In this document: positions 16,064-25,671 of the stretch, piece by piece
Layout of the letters: every line of letters begins with the position of its first letter
How positions within the stretch are numbered: the first letter of the stretch is position 1
DNA from: JAVBJN01 sp031546985
GTDB taxonomy: Bacteria > Bacteroidota > Bacteroidia > Chitinophagales > Chitinophagaceae
NCBI GenBank assembly: GCA_031546985.1
Contig: JAVBJN010000003.1
Location: forward strand, 1 to 64,000
Length of the DNA: 64,000 nucleotides
Direction of reading: 5' to 3'
Program-made: the position numbers and the translations under genes
The notes under the pieces: generated by a model
The model's input: the letters and a program-made list of their open reading frames with translations, nothing else
Database searches by the model: none
What the model was told of the DNA's origin: nothing

Positions 16064-18766
16064 CTACCTGAGCAGTATCACATTGCCTTTGCGCTCTTCT
16101 GTTTTGCCATTGTAGCATTTGGCATTGAAGTAGTAATAATAAGTGTCTACCGGGGCAGGGCTACCGTTGATGTTGCCGTTCCATCCTCTTTGCTCATCCA
16201 GCGTGCGGAACACTTCCTGACCCCAGCGGTTGTACACGATAAGCAGGTATTGCTCGTAGTTGCCCAGTGTTTTAATGTTAAAACGGTCGTTGCTGCCATC
16301 GCCATTGGGACTAAAGGCATTGGGGTAATAGAATTCGCAGCAGGAGTATACATTGGGGATGGTGAGTTCTGCGGTATTGCTACAGCCCTCGCTGCTGGTA
16401 CCTTTCAGCTGAAAAGTAGTACGGTTGTACACCACACTAAAATAGTTGTCATCTTCTCCCGTCCATACTTGTTGTGGTTGCAACCATTGGTAGGTTGTGG
16501 CACCCTCGGGTTTCAGAAATACCGAATCGCCCATGCAATAGTTGCGTATTTCTGCCTGTATGCGAATATCTGGTTGCGGAAACACCTTAACCGTAATGGT
16601 GGTATCGTTGGTGCATCCTTCGTAATTAACCGATAAATGAATGCTTTTCTCACCCGGGTTGGCATACCGAATGGTATAAGGTCCGGCGCCGGATCCTTTT
16701 ATTTCCTTAGCACCTGGTATATTCCAAAGGTATTTTGCATTGGGTAAAGTATGGCTTTGGTATTGCAACACTACAGAATCATATACGCATACATCCGGCG
16801 CTGAAATTACATTTCCCGGAACCGGGCGTACCCTTACCAGCCGTGTATTTAAAGCGCTAAGGCAGCCCCTGTTGTCTACCTGCAGGCTTACCGGGTTGGT
16901 GCCTGCCGAAGGTAAATAAATACGGTAGGGGCCTTTTTCATTACCCGCTACTACTTCGGCATCGTGCCAGTGCCAGGTGTAACGGGCCGCAGGCAGCACA
17001 TCGCCGGTATAGGTTACCGATACGGTATCGCCCTCGCAGGCTGTTGCCGGCAGTTCGAAGAATGCATTGGCTAAGTCAGATACAAATACAGTAGCGGTGA
17101 TGGTGTCTGATACACAGGTTTTATACTGCTGCGCTACCCGCCAATAAAAGGTTCCGGTATCGCTGGTGGGTGGTAGCGGGGCCGATGAGCCTATTGTATT
17201 ACCCATATTATCTATCCAGTTGAATATGGCATTGGGGTAGCCGGTGGCTTGTAAGGCTATAGGAGCTGCTCCTTTACAATACCCTTTGGGATCGGTATTT
17301 AACACCGGAGGGAAAGGAAACTTGCCCGAGTCTGCTATCGTAATATTCTTTTCACTCACACAAGTGGCCGCGTTACTTTTTAATACTACATGGTAATTGC
17401 CAGCTGATAAACTATCGAGAAACGACTGTGCCACGTTGTGCATATTGCGCACAGTAGTGCTGCCTTGCGTAATCTGTAGCTTCCACGGGGCGTCGGTGCC
17501 GGTAAGGTCTATGGCTACCTGCGCTTTGTACAGGCAATGTGTAAGAGAGAGCTGGGTAACCGTTACCTGTGGCGGTGTAATGATATGGATGGTATATGCA
17601 ATGGTTTGTGAGCTGGATAGCGGGCAACCATCGTCGGTAACGGTGAGGAAAAAAGTGTAGGTGCCATTGGGTGCAGCAGCGGTGTTCCAGGTAAAACGGC
17701 CTTGCGGCGCAGGCGTATTGTTATTACTTACAACAAATGAACTACCCGGAGGCAGGTTGCTCGATTTTACCACAAGGCGATCGCCATCTGCATCGGTAGG
17801 GTTAATATTAAAGTCGAGCCCGGGATGGCCCGAGCAAATAGTAACGCTATTGGGTGTGTTAATGCTGTTGGCACTGTTGCTGATAATGCCTGTAGGCGGA
17901 TTATTGCTGCAATTGTTAAGCACCACAAAATTGAGTTCCCGCATAATGGAACCCACCAATTTGCCACCACGGTATTCCGATACCTTCATAACCACCATGC
18001 TTATCTGCGCGGTGTTGGGCGTAAAATTGAACTGGCCGCTTGTTGTAGAAAAAGAACTGTTGCCCGATACGGAAACCGGGTTTTGAGCGGAGTAGCCGGT
18101 ACTGTATGCTACAGGCGTAACCGGATTGGCCAGGCCGGGCACCAGGGTATAAACCAGCTCATCGCCATCGGGATCTACGGCACCTGTGTTGTATTGCTGA
18201 GGTTTGTTTACACAAAAGAAAGTCGATAAGTTGGCTGTAAAAACGGGTGAGTTGTTGGGGCCGGAAGTGTTGTTAAGGGTTGCGATCAGGTTCATGGCAC
18301 TGCCTGCAGAAGCAATATTGGTAATGGCGGTGCTGCGCCCGGCGCTGGAATTGCCCAATGCACCTTCAAAATTGAAAGTCCACTGCGAGCAGGTATCGGC
18401 AATGGTAACGATTTTGGAATAACTGAATTTCTTTACACCCGGAATAGTACCGCCGTTGCAGCTGCTTTGCGGCAGCATTTGCTGGCAGATAGGTGTAACC
18501 TCTTCGCCATCCGGCGCATCGGGCTGGAGTTTTACAAATGTTTCTACAATGCCATTACGTGCAATATTCACCACCGGAATGGAAGTGGGCAGACTGGCAA
18601 AACTGTTGCCGGCGCAATCGCCATATAAAACAAGGGTGAGCTTGTATTGTTTACCTCCCACGTAAGAATACAGCAGCTCGCCACCCAGGATATGGGTTGC
18701 TTTGGCCTTTTGGACGAATCCATGAAGGACAAAAAGACAACATAGTATTTTTATAATGGGTTTCAT
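16064..18766 (-). CDS. Giant surface protein with gliding-motility-associated C-terminal (CHU_C, T9SS type B) domain
   Basis: This 900-residue protein has a signal peptide (residues 1-23) followed by the opening THILGGELLYSYVGGKQYKLTLVLYGDC. Several Ig/PKD-like beta modules rich in Asn, Thr and Cys pairs come next. The end, from FYYPNAFSPNGDGSNDRF to GNVILLR, is the TIGR04131-type C-terminal domain, a signal for type IX secretion and attachment to the cell surface. The protein is extracellular, and an adhesin or gliding-related role is usually inferred. It is a tandem paralogue of the gene at 18975-21713, 208 bases upstream. Ligand unknown. Confidence 0.9.
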   Translation of the reverse strand: MKPIIKILCCLFVLHGFVQKAKATHILGGELLYSYVGGKQYKLTLVLYGDCAGNSFASLPTSIPVVNIARNGIVETFVKLQPDAPDGEEVTPICQQMLPQSSCNGGTIPGVKKFSYSKIVTIADTCSQWTFNFEGALGNSSAGRSTAITNIASAGSAMNLIATLNNTSGPNNSPVFTANLSTFFCVNKPQQYNTGAVDPDGDELVYTLVPGLANPVTPVAYSTGYSAQNPVSVSGNSSFSTTSGQFNFTPNTAQISMVVMKVSEYRGGKLVGSIMRELNFVVLNNCSNNPPTGIISNSANSINTPNSVTICSGHPGLDFNINPTDADGDRLVVKSSNLPPGSSFVVSNNNTPAPQGRFTWNTAAAPNGTYTFFLTVTDDGCPLSSSQTIAYTIHIITPPQVTVTQLSLTHCLYKAQVAIDLTGTDAPWKLQITQGSTTVRNMHNVAQSFLDSLSAGNYHVVLKSNAATCVSEKNITIADSGKFPFPPVLNTDPKGYCKGAAPIALQATGYPNAIFNWIDNMGNTIGSSAPLPPTSDTGTFYWRVAQQYKTCVSDTITATVFVSDLANAFFELPATACEGDTVSVTYTGDVLPAARYTWHWHDAEVVAGNEKGPYRIYLPSAGTNPVSLQVDNRGCLSALNTRLVRVRPVPGNVISAPDVCVYDSVVLQYQSHTLPNAKYLWNIPGAKEIKGSGAGPYTIRYANPGEKSIHLSVNYEGCTNDTTITVKVFPQPDIRIQAEIRNYCMGDSVFLKPEGATTYQWLQPQQVWTGEDDNYFSVVYNRTTFQLKGTSSEGCSNTAELTIPNVYSCCEFYYPNAFSPNGDGSNDRFNIKTLGNYEQYLLIVYNRWGQEVFRTLDEQRGWNGNINGSPAPVDTYYYYFNAKCYNGKTEERKGNVILLR

Positions 18767-18923
18767 GAAAGTTTAGATAACCATATAAATATATTGATTT
18801 ATTTGATTGGTCGTTGTCTTAAAAACCTGGCGCAAATTACACCTGTTATATCAATTGACACCAGATACACCTTATTGCGTTGGGCAGTAGGGTAAACCCG
18901 GTTGAGTACCAAGAGAAAGGGCA

Positions 18924-18957
18924 TAAAAAAAGGACTGATGCGAAATCAGTCCTTTAG
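18924..18957 (-). terminator. Minus-strand terminator after the upstream CHU_C protein gene
   Basis: AAGGACTGAT (18930-18939) pairs with ATCAGTCCTT (18945-18954). Read on the minus strand the hairpin is followed by a run of seven T. It shows that the two tandem CHU_C genes are separately terminated. Confidence 0.82.
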
Positions 18958-18974
18958 GTTTGAGTCATAATAAG

Positions 18975-21713
18975 TTAACGGAGCAATATCACATCGCCTT
19001 TGTGCTCTTCGAGCTTGCCATTGTAACATTTGGCTCTAAAGAAATAAAAATAAGTACCTACCGGCGCCGGTGCCTGGTCTATGGTGCCATCCCATCCTTT
19101 TTGCGCATCTACGGTGCGGTATATTTCATTGCCCCAGCGGTTAAAGATGAGCAATTGGTACTGCTCGTAGTTGCCCCTGGTTTTTACATTAAACCTGTCG
19201 TTGGCACCATCTGCATTGGGGGTAAAGGCATTGGGGTAGCCAAATTCGCAGCAGGCGGTTACCTGGTTTATCAATGCTGATAGGGTGTCTACACAACCGT
19301 ATTGGTCGGTTCCCTTAAACTGGTATAGGGTTGGCGCATAAATTTTGTTCCAGAATGTAGCGGTGCTGCTATTTAAAGAAGCAATGCCCTCTGGCTGAAT
19401 CCACAATATGTTTTGGGCTCCGCCGATGGTGAGGAGAACAGAATCGCCCATGCAATATTGCTGCTGGTTGGGCGTAAGTGCCAGTTGCGGGCGGCCATGA
19501 ACGGTAAACTGCACTGTAGTATCGTTGGTGCAGCCATTGGTGGCTACCTGTAATGTAACTGTTTTAGAACCGGGTGTGTTGTATGCCAGCACATAAGGGC
19601 CGGCATCGCTGCCGCTTTTTACAGTGGCATTACCAAAATTCCAATTGTATTGCGTGCCCTGCAGCTGTGGTGATAAGTAGGTTACATTGGCGGTATCATA
19701 AATGCAAATATCGGGTACCGAAACCTGCACGCCGGGCCTGTTCTTAACCACTACCGGGCGAATGTTTACTACACTTTTACAACCCCTGTCGTCGATTTGC
19801 AGCGATACCGGTTTATGGCCGGTTTTGTCAAAATAGATTACATAAGGCCCTGCATCGGTGCCGGAGGCAACCTGGCCATCGTCCCAGTTCCAGTTGTATG
19901 TAGCACCGGCATTAGCTGTGCCGGTAAAGTTTACATGCAGCGAGTCGCCCTCGCAAATAGCTGCCGGCACTTCAAAGAAGGGGTTGGGTATGTTGGTTAC
20001 AAACATGCGGATGGTATCGCGTGCAGAAACACAGGTTTTGTACTGTTGCTCTACGGTCCAGTAATACTCGGTCTGACTGCTGGTATTGGGTGTAGGCTTG
20101 CCGTTGAGCAAAGCGCCGTTTTGATCGTACCAGTGCAATACTGAGCCCGGGTAAATGCCGCCCAGGGGCATCAGGGTATCGGCCACATCTCCGGTACAAT
20201 ACCGCATCAGCGAATCGAATTGCGGTATTACCGGAAAATCTCCGGAATCAACAATCGTAATGGTATCGAATGCAATGCAGGTTACACCTTTGCTCTTAAG
20301 CGTTACCTGGTAAGTGCCTGGCAACAGGCTATCCAGTGTATTGCCGGTAACACCTGTTACCCCATTGATGGGATGATTGTTTTGTGCGATTGTCAAAGTC
20401 CATGGGCCATCTTGCCCGGTAGGTTTTAACAATACCTGGGCTTTGTAGAGGCAATGGGTTTGCGTCAGAATATCGGAACTCAGTTGTGGTGGCGGAATAA
20501 TGCTTACCGTATAAGCCACCGTTTGTTTGCTGGAGAGCGGGCAGCCATCATCTGTATAGGTAACATAAAAAGTGTAGTTGCCCGGAGGGGTATTGACTGT
20601 ATTCCAGGTAAATTGCCCGCTGGCCGTTTGGGTATTGTTGTTAAATACGGTAAACGTACTGCCCGGAGGTAGGCCCGAGTAGGTAATGTTTATTTTATCG
20701 CCGTCTATATCTGTAGCGTTAATGGTAAACTGGAGTTGCTGCTGACCGGTGCAAATGGCAATTTTAGATCCGTCGGGCGATACATTGGCATCGGCCAGCG
20801 GAGCAATAGCGCCGGTAGTAGGGGTGTTGTTACAGGTAGGCAATACCACAAAAGTCATTTCGCGCATCATAGAGCCTACCAGCACACCATTGCGGTACTC
20901 GTTTACCTGCATTACCACCAGGCTGTTTTGCGCCAGATCGGGTGTGAAATTGAATTGCCCGGTTACCCCGTCAAAAGAAAAGCCACCTGCCGCGGTGTGC
21001 ACCGGATTGTTATAGGTGTAGCCCGCCAGGTAGGTTGCATACTGCTGCGGAGCGCCAGGGCCACCGCCTGCTTCATAACCCGGAACAAGTTGGAAGGTAA
21101 GCGAATCGCCATCTATATCTGTAGCGCCAGGGTTGTATTGCTGTGTTTTATTGATGCAGTAAAAAGGGGTAGGAATGGTGGTGAGCGTAGCTGTGTTGTT
21201 GTTGGCAGTGGTGTTGTTTAACAAACACTCCAATCGCATAACCGAAGTACCGCTTATGATGTTGGTCATATTGGAACTACGCCCGGCAGAGCTATTGCTC
21301 AGCGTGCCATCGAAAATAATTTTCCAGTTGGCCGATGCCGATGGAAAAGTATAATTGCCTTTGTATTCAAAGCGTGTTACACCGGGAATGCTACCGCCTT
21401 TGCAAATGGTATTGTTGACTTCGGCTGCACAAACCGGGGTTACTTCTACACCCGTATCTGCAATGGCCAGTGTAATGCTGCCGGTTGGTGTAGATCCGTT
21501 GCGGATAATGATTTGAGGTGTGGCCGTGTGGAGACTGTTAAAAACCTGGGGTGCATTTGTACCACAATCTCCATACATCACCAATGTTATGGTGTAAGTA
21601 TTGCCACTCACGTGTTTATAAAACAGTTCTCCACCGAAAATGTGGTTGGCTTTTGCCCCCAAAACACAAAAACAAAGAGCTATTAAACTAAAAAGTTTCA
21701 CTGCAGACTTCAT
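18975..21713 (-). CDS. Giant surface protein with CHU_C (T9SS type B) domain, tandem paralogue
   Basis: This 912-residue protein parallels its downstream neighbour block by block. It has a signal peptide, the opening ANHIFGGELFYKHVSGNTYTITLVMYGDC, shared internal phrases such as GQFNFTPD, LTQTHCLYKAQV, QYKTCVS and CMGDSV, and the same C-terminal sorting domain (PNAFTPNADGANDRF to GDVILLR). The two probably arose by tandem duplication and have since diverged considerably. It is exported by the T9SS and surface-attached. Each copy has its own downstream signals, so they may be regulated separately. Confidence 0.9.
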   Translation of the reverse strand: MKSAVKLFSLIALCFCVLGAKANHIFGGELFYKHVSGNTYTITLVMYGDCGTNAPQVFNSLHTATPQIIIRNGSTPTGSITLAIADTGVEVTPVCAAEVNNTICKGGSIPGVTRFEYKGNYTFPSASANWKIIFDGTLSNSSAGRSSNMTNIISGTSVMRLECLLNNTTANNNTATLTTIPTPFYCINKTQQYNPGATDIDGDSLTFQLVPGYEAGGGPGAPQQYATYLAGYTYNNPVHTAAGGFSFDGVTGQFNFTPDLAQNSLVVMQVNEYRNGVLVGSMMREMTFVVLPTCNNTPTTGAIAPLADANVSPDGSKIAICTGQQQLQFTINATDIDGDKINITYSGLPPGSTFTVFNNNTQTASGQFTWNTVNTPPGNYTFYVTYTDDGCPLSSKQTVAYTVSIIPPPQLSSDILTQTHCLYKAQVLLKPTGQDGPWTLTIAQNNHPINGVTGVTGNTLDSLLPGTYQVTLKSKGVTCIAFDTITIVDSGDFPVIPQFDSLMRYCTGDVADTLMPLGGIYPGSVLHWYDQNGALLNGKPTPNTSSQTEYYWTVEQQYKTCVSARDTIRMFVTNIPNPFFEVPAAICEGDSLHVNFTGTANAGATYNWNWDDGQVASGTDAGPYVIYFDKTGHKPVSLQIDDRGCKSVVNIRPVVVKNRPGVQVSVPDICIYDTANVTYLSPQLQGTQYNWNFGNATVKSGSDAGPYVLAYNTPGSKTVTLQVATNGCTNDTTVQFTVHGRPQLALTPNQQQYCMGDSVLLTIGGAQNILWIQPEGIASLNSSTATFWNKIYAPTLYQFKGTDQYGCVDTLSALINQVTACCEFGYPNAFTPNADGANDRFNVKTRGNYEQYQLLIFNRWGNEIYRTVDAQKGWDGTIDQAPAPVGTYFYFFRAKCYNGKLEEHKGDVILLR

Positions 21714-21866
21714 GCACCAACAAATTTGTAGGTTGCAATATAAGTCTAAACACTAACCTGACGAAAATCATGTTTATTAAATAACGTTAAATAGCGTTAA
21801 ACAGGACGAATGTTGCGACGAAATCGGATGTATATTATTTAGTTGAATGTTGTTTTTTTATGTGCT

Positions 21867-22352
21867 TTACCGTTTTCCGGGTTTTTGTACAAAAAACTGG
21901 GTAAAATAAAGTTGCCCGTTGCCACCTTTTGCTACACCAATACCAATAAGGTTATAGTTGCCCAGCATGTTTTTGCGGTGTCCGCGGCTTCTGATCCAGC
22001 CGTCTACTACTTCCTGGGCGTCCATTTGCCCGTAGGCTACGTTTTCGGCATAGGCGGTTAAGCGGCCCAGGCTGCCTTGTGCCTGATCTACCCGGTTGTT
22101 AAAACCGCTGTGCCCGAATCCGGTACGGCCGGTAGCCATATTGCGGCTGTGGTTGGTGGCAATCTTGTTAAGGCTCTCGCTCATTTGTAATGGCGGCAAA
22201 CCTTGTTTTTTGCGGAATTTATTGGTGTAATAGAGGATATCGTCCTGCATTTGGGCGGTGCCACCTCCATTGCGATGAGCAAAGGCAGAGAAAGAGGTGA
22301 GTAACGCAATCAGAAAAAGGGCAAAAAGCCCGGCTTTAATTAATGTTTTCAT
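21867..22352 (-). CDS. Secreted CAP (SCP/PR1) domain protein
   Basis: This 161-residue protein starts at the ATG at 22352 (MKTLIKAGLFALFLIALLTSFSAFA), which gives a clean signal peptide. The CAP fold is visible from LYYTNKFRKKQGLPPLQMSESLNKIATNHSRNM, through FGHSGFNNRV and YAENVAYGQ, to GWIRSRGHRKNML and IGIGVA. The family's His and Glu cavity residues are present (GHSGF, AEN, GHRKN). CAP proteins are extracytoplasmic and their biochemical roles vary. It is divergent from the sugar dehydrogenase gene. Confidence 0.9.
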   Translation of the reverse strand: MKTLIKAGLFALFLIALLTSFSAFAHRNGGGTAQMQDDILYYTNKFRKKQGLPPLQMSESLNKIATNHSRNMATGRTGFGHSGFNNRVDQAQGSLGRLTAYAENVAYGQMDAQEVVDGWIRSRGHRKNMLGNYNLIGIGVAKGGNGQLYFTQFFVQKPGKR

Positions 22353-22406
22353 TTGTGGTGGGTCGTTCACCGATCTTTTTCAAAATATGTACCAAAAAGC
22401 CGAATT

Positions 22407-22433
22407 TTGGTGCAGGATTTGCAGCTATTTTTG
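22407..22433 (+). promoter_or_regulatory. Promoter of sugar dehydrogenase gene
   Basis: TATTTTTG at 22426-22433 matches the -7 consensus. TTG at 22407-22409 lies 16 bases upstream, one base short of the usual spacing. The leader would be about 55 bases. Confidence 0.55.
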
Positions 22434-22492
22434 AGCTAATGTGCAATTTGCTGATCTGTAATGGTTTTTATTCACACTTAAACTGTAAGATT

Positions 22493-23860
22493 ATGCGTTC
22501 CGTTCTTACTTTACTCCTGCTGGTACTTACCTGTACCTTTGGTTGCGTAAAAGCGCAGACCAATCTCCAGTTCCGCGTAGTGAAAGAAGGGTTGCATATA
22601 CCCTGGGAAATTATTTATGGTCCGGATGATCATATCTGGTTTACCCAAAAAAACGGGTATGTAATGCGGCTCGATCCTATGAGCGGCGATCTCGATACCT
22701 TAATTGCCATTCCGGATGCAATAGCCAATAATGAAGGCGGGGTACTGGGTATGGCCTTGCACCCCAATTTTCCGGATTCGCCATATGTATACGTAGCTTA
22801 TGAATACAACAACGCCTCCAGCCAGTATACCGAAAAAGTTGTACGGTTTATATACAACGGCACAGCGCTCGGTTCCCCTTCTGTTTTAATCGATAACATC
22901 AAAGGTGCCAGCATTCACAATGGTTGCCGGTTACTGATTACTCCCAATAATACTTTTAATAACCTGTTTATCACTACCGGCGATGCCGCCGACCAATCCA
23001 ATCCCCAGAACCTGAATGCCATCAATGGTAAAATATTGCGTATTAACCTGGATGGCTCTATTCCGATCGATAATCCTATACCCGGCAGCCCCATCTGGAG
23101 CTGGGGGCACCGCAATCCGCAGGGTTTGGTATGGGTAAATGGTAAATTGTTTTCGAGCGAGCACGGGCCTACCACCGATGATGAGATTAACGTAATTATG
23201 CAGGGTCGTAACTATGGCTGGCCCACGGTAAAGGGTTTTTGCAACGAACCTGCCGAACAGACTTTTTGCACCGACTCTATGGTGGTAGAGCCGCTTTATG
23301 CCTGGACACCCACCATTGCTACCAGCGGATTGGATTATTATATTGGCAACATGTTTCCACTCTGGAACAATGCATTGCTGCTGGGTACGCTCAAAAATGA
23401 ACAACTATTATTGTTGCGCCTCAATGCAGGGGCCACCGCCATAACCGGTATCGACACCATTATAGATGGTACGTATGGCCGCATTCGCGATATCTGTATA
23501 GGCCCGCAGGGCAATATATTCATCAGCACCAGCAACTCATCGGCAGGTACTTCTGTAGATAAGATTATAGAACTGTACGATCCTTCTGTAGCACCCACCA
23601 GCGTGGCCGAGATGGAAGGTAAAGCAGCGCCGTTCCTGGTTTACCCCAACCCGGTGGTAGGCGCGGTAACCATCCAGCGCCCACCGCACGAAACCGCCTT
23701 ATTTAATTATGAAGTGTGGGATATGACCGGCCGCTCATGGCTTACGGGCAAGTCCATAGACCCGTTATTGCGGGTAGATATGAGTATTTTACCAGCCGGC
23801 TGGTATGTGCTTAAAGTGTTTCAGGGCGCAGACGCATACCGCTTTAAGTTATTAAAGTAA
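22493..23860 (+). CDS. Secreted PQQ-dependent sugar dehydrogenase-like protein with T9SS type A domain
   Basis: This 455-residue protein starts at the ATG at 22493, giving a signal peptide (MRSVLTLLLLVLTCTFGCVKA). Residues about 30-360 are a six-bladed propeller of the soluble glucose/sorbosone dehydrogenase type, with EGGVLGMALHPNF, WGHRNPQGLVW and SSEHGPTTDDEINVI. These are the motifs around the PQQ and calcium site. The last 75 residues, from FLVYPNPVVGAVTI to YRFKLLK, are a T9SS type A sorting domain, so the enzyme is probably secreted or surface-bound. PQQ binding and the sugar substrate are inferred. Confidence 0.88.
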   Translation: MRSVLTLLLLVLTCTFGCVKAQTNLQFRVVKEGLHIPWEIIYGPDDHIWFTQKNGYVMRLDPMSGDLDTLIAIPDAIANNEGGVLGMALHPNFPDSPYVYVAYEYNNASSQYTEKVVRFIYNGTALGSPSVLIDNIKGASIHNGCRLLITPNNTFNNLFITTGDAADQSNPQNLNAINGKILRINLDGSIPIDNPIPGSPIWSWGHRNPQGLVWVNGKLFSSEHGPTTDDEINVIMQGRNYGWPTVKGFCNEPAEQTFCTDSMVVEPLYAWTPTIATSGLDYYIGNMFPLWNNALLLGTLKNEQLLLLRLNAGATAITGIDTIIDGTYGRIRDICIGPQGNIFISTSNSSAGTSVDKIIELYDPSVAPTSVAEMEGKAAPFLVYPNPVVGAVTIQRPPHETALFNYEVWDMTGRSWLTGKSIDPLLRVDMSILPAGWYVLKVFQGADAYRFKLLK

Positions 23861-24004
23861 GCGGGTCGTGACCTGCCAGGTTATAAGCGACTGACCGGGC
23901 CGGAAGCCGATTTCTACCCACGGCTAACAAATAAGACATCATCACATCAGAAATCAGCGATCGGAGATTCGAGATCAAAAATTCGTATTTCGTGGCTTGT
24001 GCTG

Positions 24005-24012
24005 TATCTTTG
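24005..24012 (+). promoter_or_regulatory. folD -7 box TATCTTTG immediately before the start codon
   Basis: The box ends 4 bases before the folD ATG (24017), so the predicted transcript begins at or within a base or two of the start codon. This implies a leaderless mRNA. No clear -33 TTG is seen. Confidence 0.6.
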
Positions 24013-24016
24013 CGCC

Positions 24017-24904
24017 ATGCAATTATTAGACGGTAAACTGGTGTCGCAGACACTTAAGGCTGAAATGGCCGCCAATGTTGAATTGTTGAAACAGGAAGGC
24101 AAAAAAACGCCCCACCTGGCCGCTATCCTGGTAGGCAGTAATCCTGCCAGCGAAGTGTATGTACGTAACAAGGTTAAAACCTGCGCAGAGATAGGTTTTG
24201 ACTCTACTTTGCTGCGTTTTGACGAAACGATCTCTGAGCAAAACCTGCTCGACCAGATCGAAATGCTGAACGATAACCCGGATGTCGACGGTATCCTGGT
24301 GCAATTGCCTTTACCCAAACACATCAGCGAAGACAAAGTGATCAATATGATTGCTGCCGAAAAGGATGTAGATGGTTTTCATCCCGAAAGTCAGGGCAAA
24401 ATGGTAGTGGGCCTGCCTACTTTCCTGCCTGCTACGCCTTACGGTATACTGCTGATGCTGGAATATTATAAAATTGAAACCGCTGGTAAACACTGTGTGG
24501 TTATTGGCCGCAGCAATATTGTGGGTACGCCCATCAGCCTGCTCATGAGCCGCAATACCTACCCCGGTAACTGTACGGTTACCATTTGCCACTCCCGCAC
24601 CCAGAACCTGGCTGAGATGGTAAAACAGGGCGATATTGTGATTGCAGCAATTGGCAAACCGCATTTCATTACCGCCGATATGATTAAAGAAGGCGCTGTA
24701 GTGATTGATGTGGGTATGAACCGCATTGCCAGCGAAACCACCAAGACGGGTACCCGCCTGGTAGGTGATGTAGATTTTGATAACGTAGCGCCTAAGTGCA
24801 GCTACATTACCCCGGTGCCGGGTGGCGTAGGTATAATGACTATTTGTGCTTTGATGAAAAACACATACCTGGCCGCTACGCAGCCTAAAACTAATTTGAA
24901 CTAA
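24017..24904 (+). CDS. folD: Bifunctional methylenetetrahydrofolate dehydrogenase / cyclohydrolase
   Basis: This 295-residue enzyme interconverts 5,10-methylene-, methenyl- and 10-formyl-tetrahydrofolate with NADP, feeding purine and formyl-Met synthesis. The start is the ATG at 24017 (MQLLDGKLVSQTLKAEM). Motifs include YVRNKVKTCAEIG with the catalytic Lys, DGILVQLPLPKHI, VIGRSNIVGTPIS in the nucleotide-binding domain and PVPGGVGIMT. Length is standard. queE follows after 7 bases, so the two form an operon. The promoter box touches the start codon. Confidence 0.96.
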   Translation: MQLLDGKLVSQTLKAEMAANVELLKQEGKKTPHLAAILVGSNPASEVYVRNKVKTCAEIGFDSTLLRFDETISEQNLLDQIEMLNDNPDVDGILVQLPLPKHISEDKVINMIAAEKDVDGFHPESQGKMVVGLPTFLPATPYGILLMLEYYKIETAGKHCVVIGRSNIVGTPISLLMSRNTYPGNCTVTICHSRTQNLAEMVKQGDIVIAAIGKPHFITADMIKEGAVVIDVGMNRIASETTKTGTRLVGDVDFDNVAPKCSYITPVPGGVGIMTICALMKNTYLAATQPKTNLN

Positions 24905-24911
24905 TAGAAAC

Positions 24912-25526
24912 GTGGTGTTGGAGAAAGTACATGTGCTGCCGGTGATGGAAGCGTTTTATACCCTGCAGGGCGAAGGCTGCTACATGGGCAGGGCCGCTTA
25001 TTTTATACGACTGGGCGGCTGTGATGTGGGTTGCGTTTGGTGCGATGTAAAAGACAGTTGGGATGCGGATAAACATCCTGTGCTGGAAGTAGAGCAGATT
25101 GTTCGGGAAGCAGAAAAGCACCCTGGCCGCATTGCGGTAATTACGGGTGGCGAGCCGTTGATGCACAACCTGGCAGAGCTTACAACCCTGTTGCACAAAA
25201 GAAAATTCCGAACGCATATCGAAACATCTGGCTCCAGCCCGATGAGTGGTAAGTGGGACTGGATTACGCTATCGCCCAAAAAATTTAAAGCGCCATTGCC
25301 CGAGAACCTGCGTTTTGCGCACGAGCTCAAAATTGTGGTATACCACAAATCCGATTTTCAGTGGGCAGAGCAGTTTGCCGCACAGGTAAGTAAAGAATGT
25401 AAGTTGTACCTGCAACCCGAGTGGAGCAAAGCCGACCAGGTAACGCCCATGATTATCGATTATATACAAGAGCATCCGCAATGGCAGCTTTCGCTGCAAA
25501 CGCATAAGTATCTTAATATTCCATAG
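24912..25526 (+). CDS. queE: 7-carboxy-7-deazaguanine synthase
   Basis: This 204-residue radical SAM enzyme contracts 6-carboxy-tetrahydropterin to 7-carboxy-7-deazaguanine in queuosine synthesis. The cluster-binding motif is CDVGCVWC (CX3CX2C), flanked by the family's YTLQGEG and by ITGGEPLMH. The start is a GTG at 24912 or 24915; the ATG at 24945 would leave little before the conserved FYTLQGEG. It shares a transcript with folD. tgt, which inserts the downstream base preQ1 into tRNA, is 25 kb away at 50.5 kb. Confidence 0.93.
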   Translation: MVLEKVHVLPVMEAFYTLQGEGCYMGRAAYFIRLGGCDVGCVWCDVKDSWDADKHPVLEVEQIVREAEKHPGRIAVITGGEPLMHNLAELTTLLHKRKFRTHIETSGSSPMSGKWDWITLSPKKFKAPLPENLRFAHELKIVVYHKSDFQWAEQFAAQVSKECKLYLQPEWSKADQVTPMIIDYIQEHPQWQLSLQTHKYLNIP

Positions 25527-25544
25527 TGGTAATAATTTATAGTT

Positions 25545-25579
25545 AAACCGTCCCTCCAATGCTGTGGGGACGGTTTTTT
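25545..25579 (+). terminator. folD-queE terminator
   Basis: AAACCGTCCC (25545-25554) pairs with GGGACGGTTT (25567-25576), followed by TTTG and more T. Confidence 0.87.
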
Positions 25580-25671
25580 GTTTAAAGTAACCTCGTGATG
25601 GTAAAGTGCCAGATTGGTCCCATTGCTATTCTTAAATTCCCGTGTTATATTAGTGCCGCTTATCATGGCTT

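Noticed and set aside
16064..21713. Asn/Thr-rich repeats as a CRISPR or mobile element
   Set aside because: They are within intact coding sequences; no regularly spaced direct repeats and no transposase.
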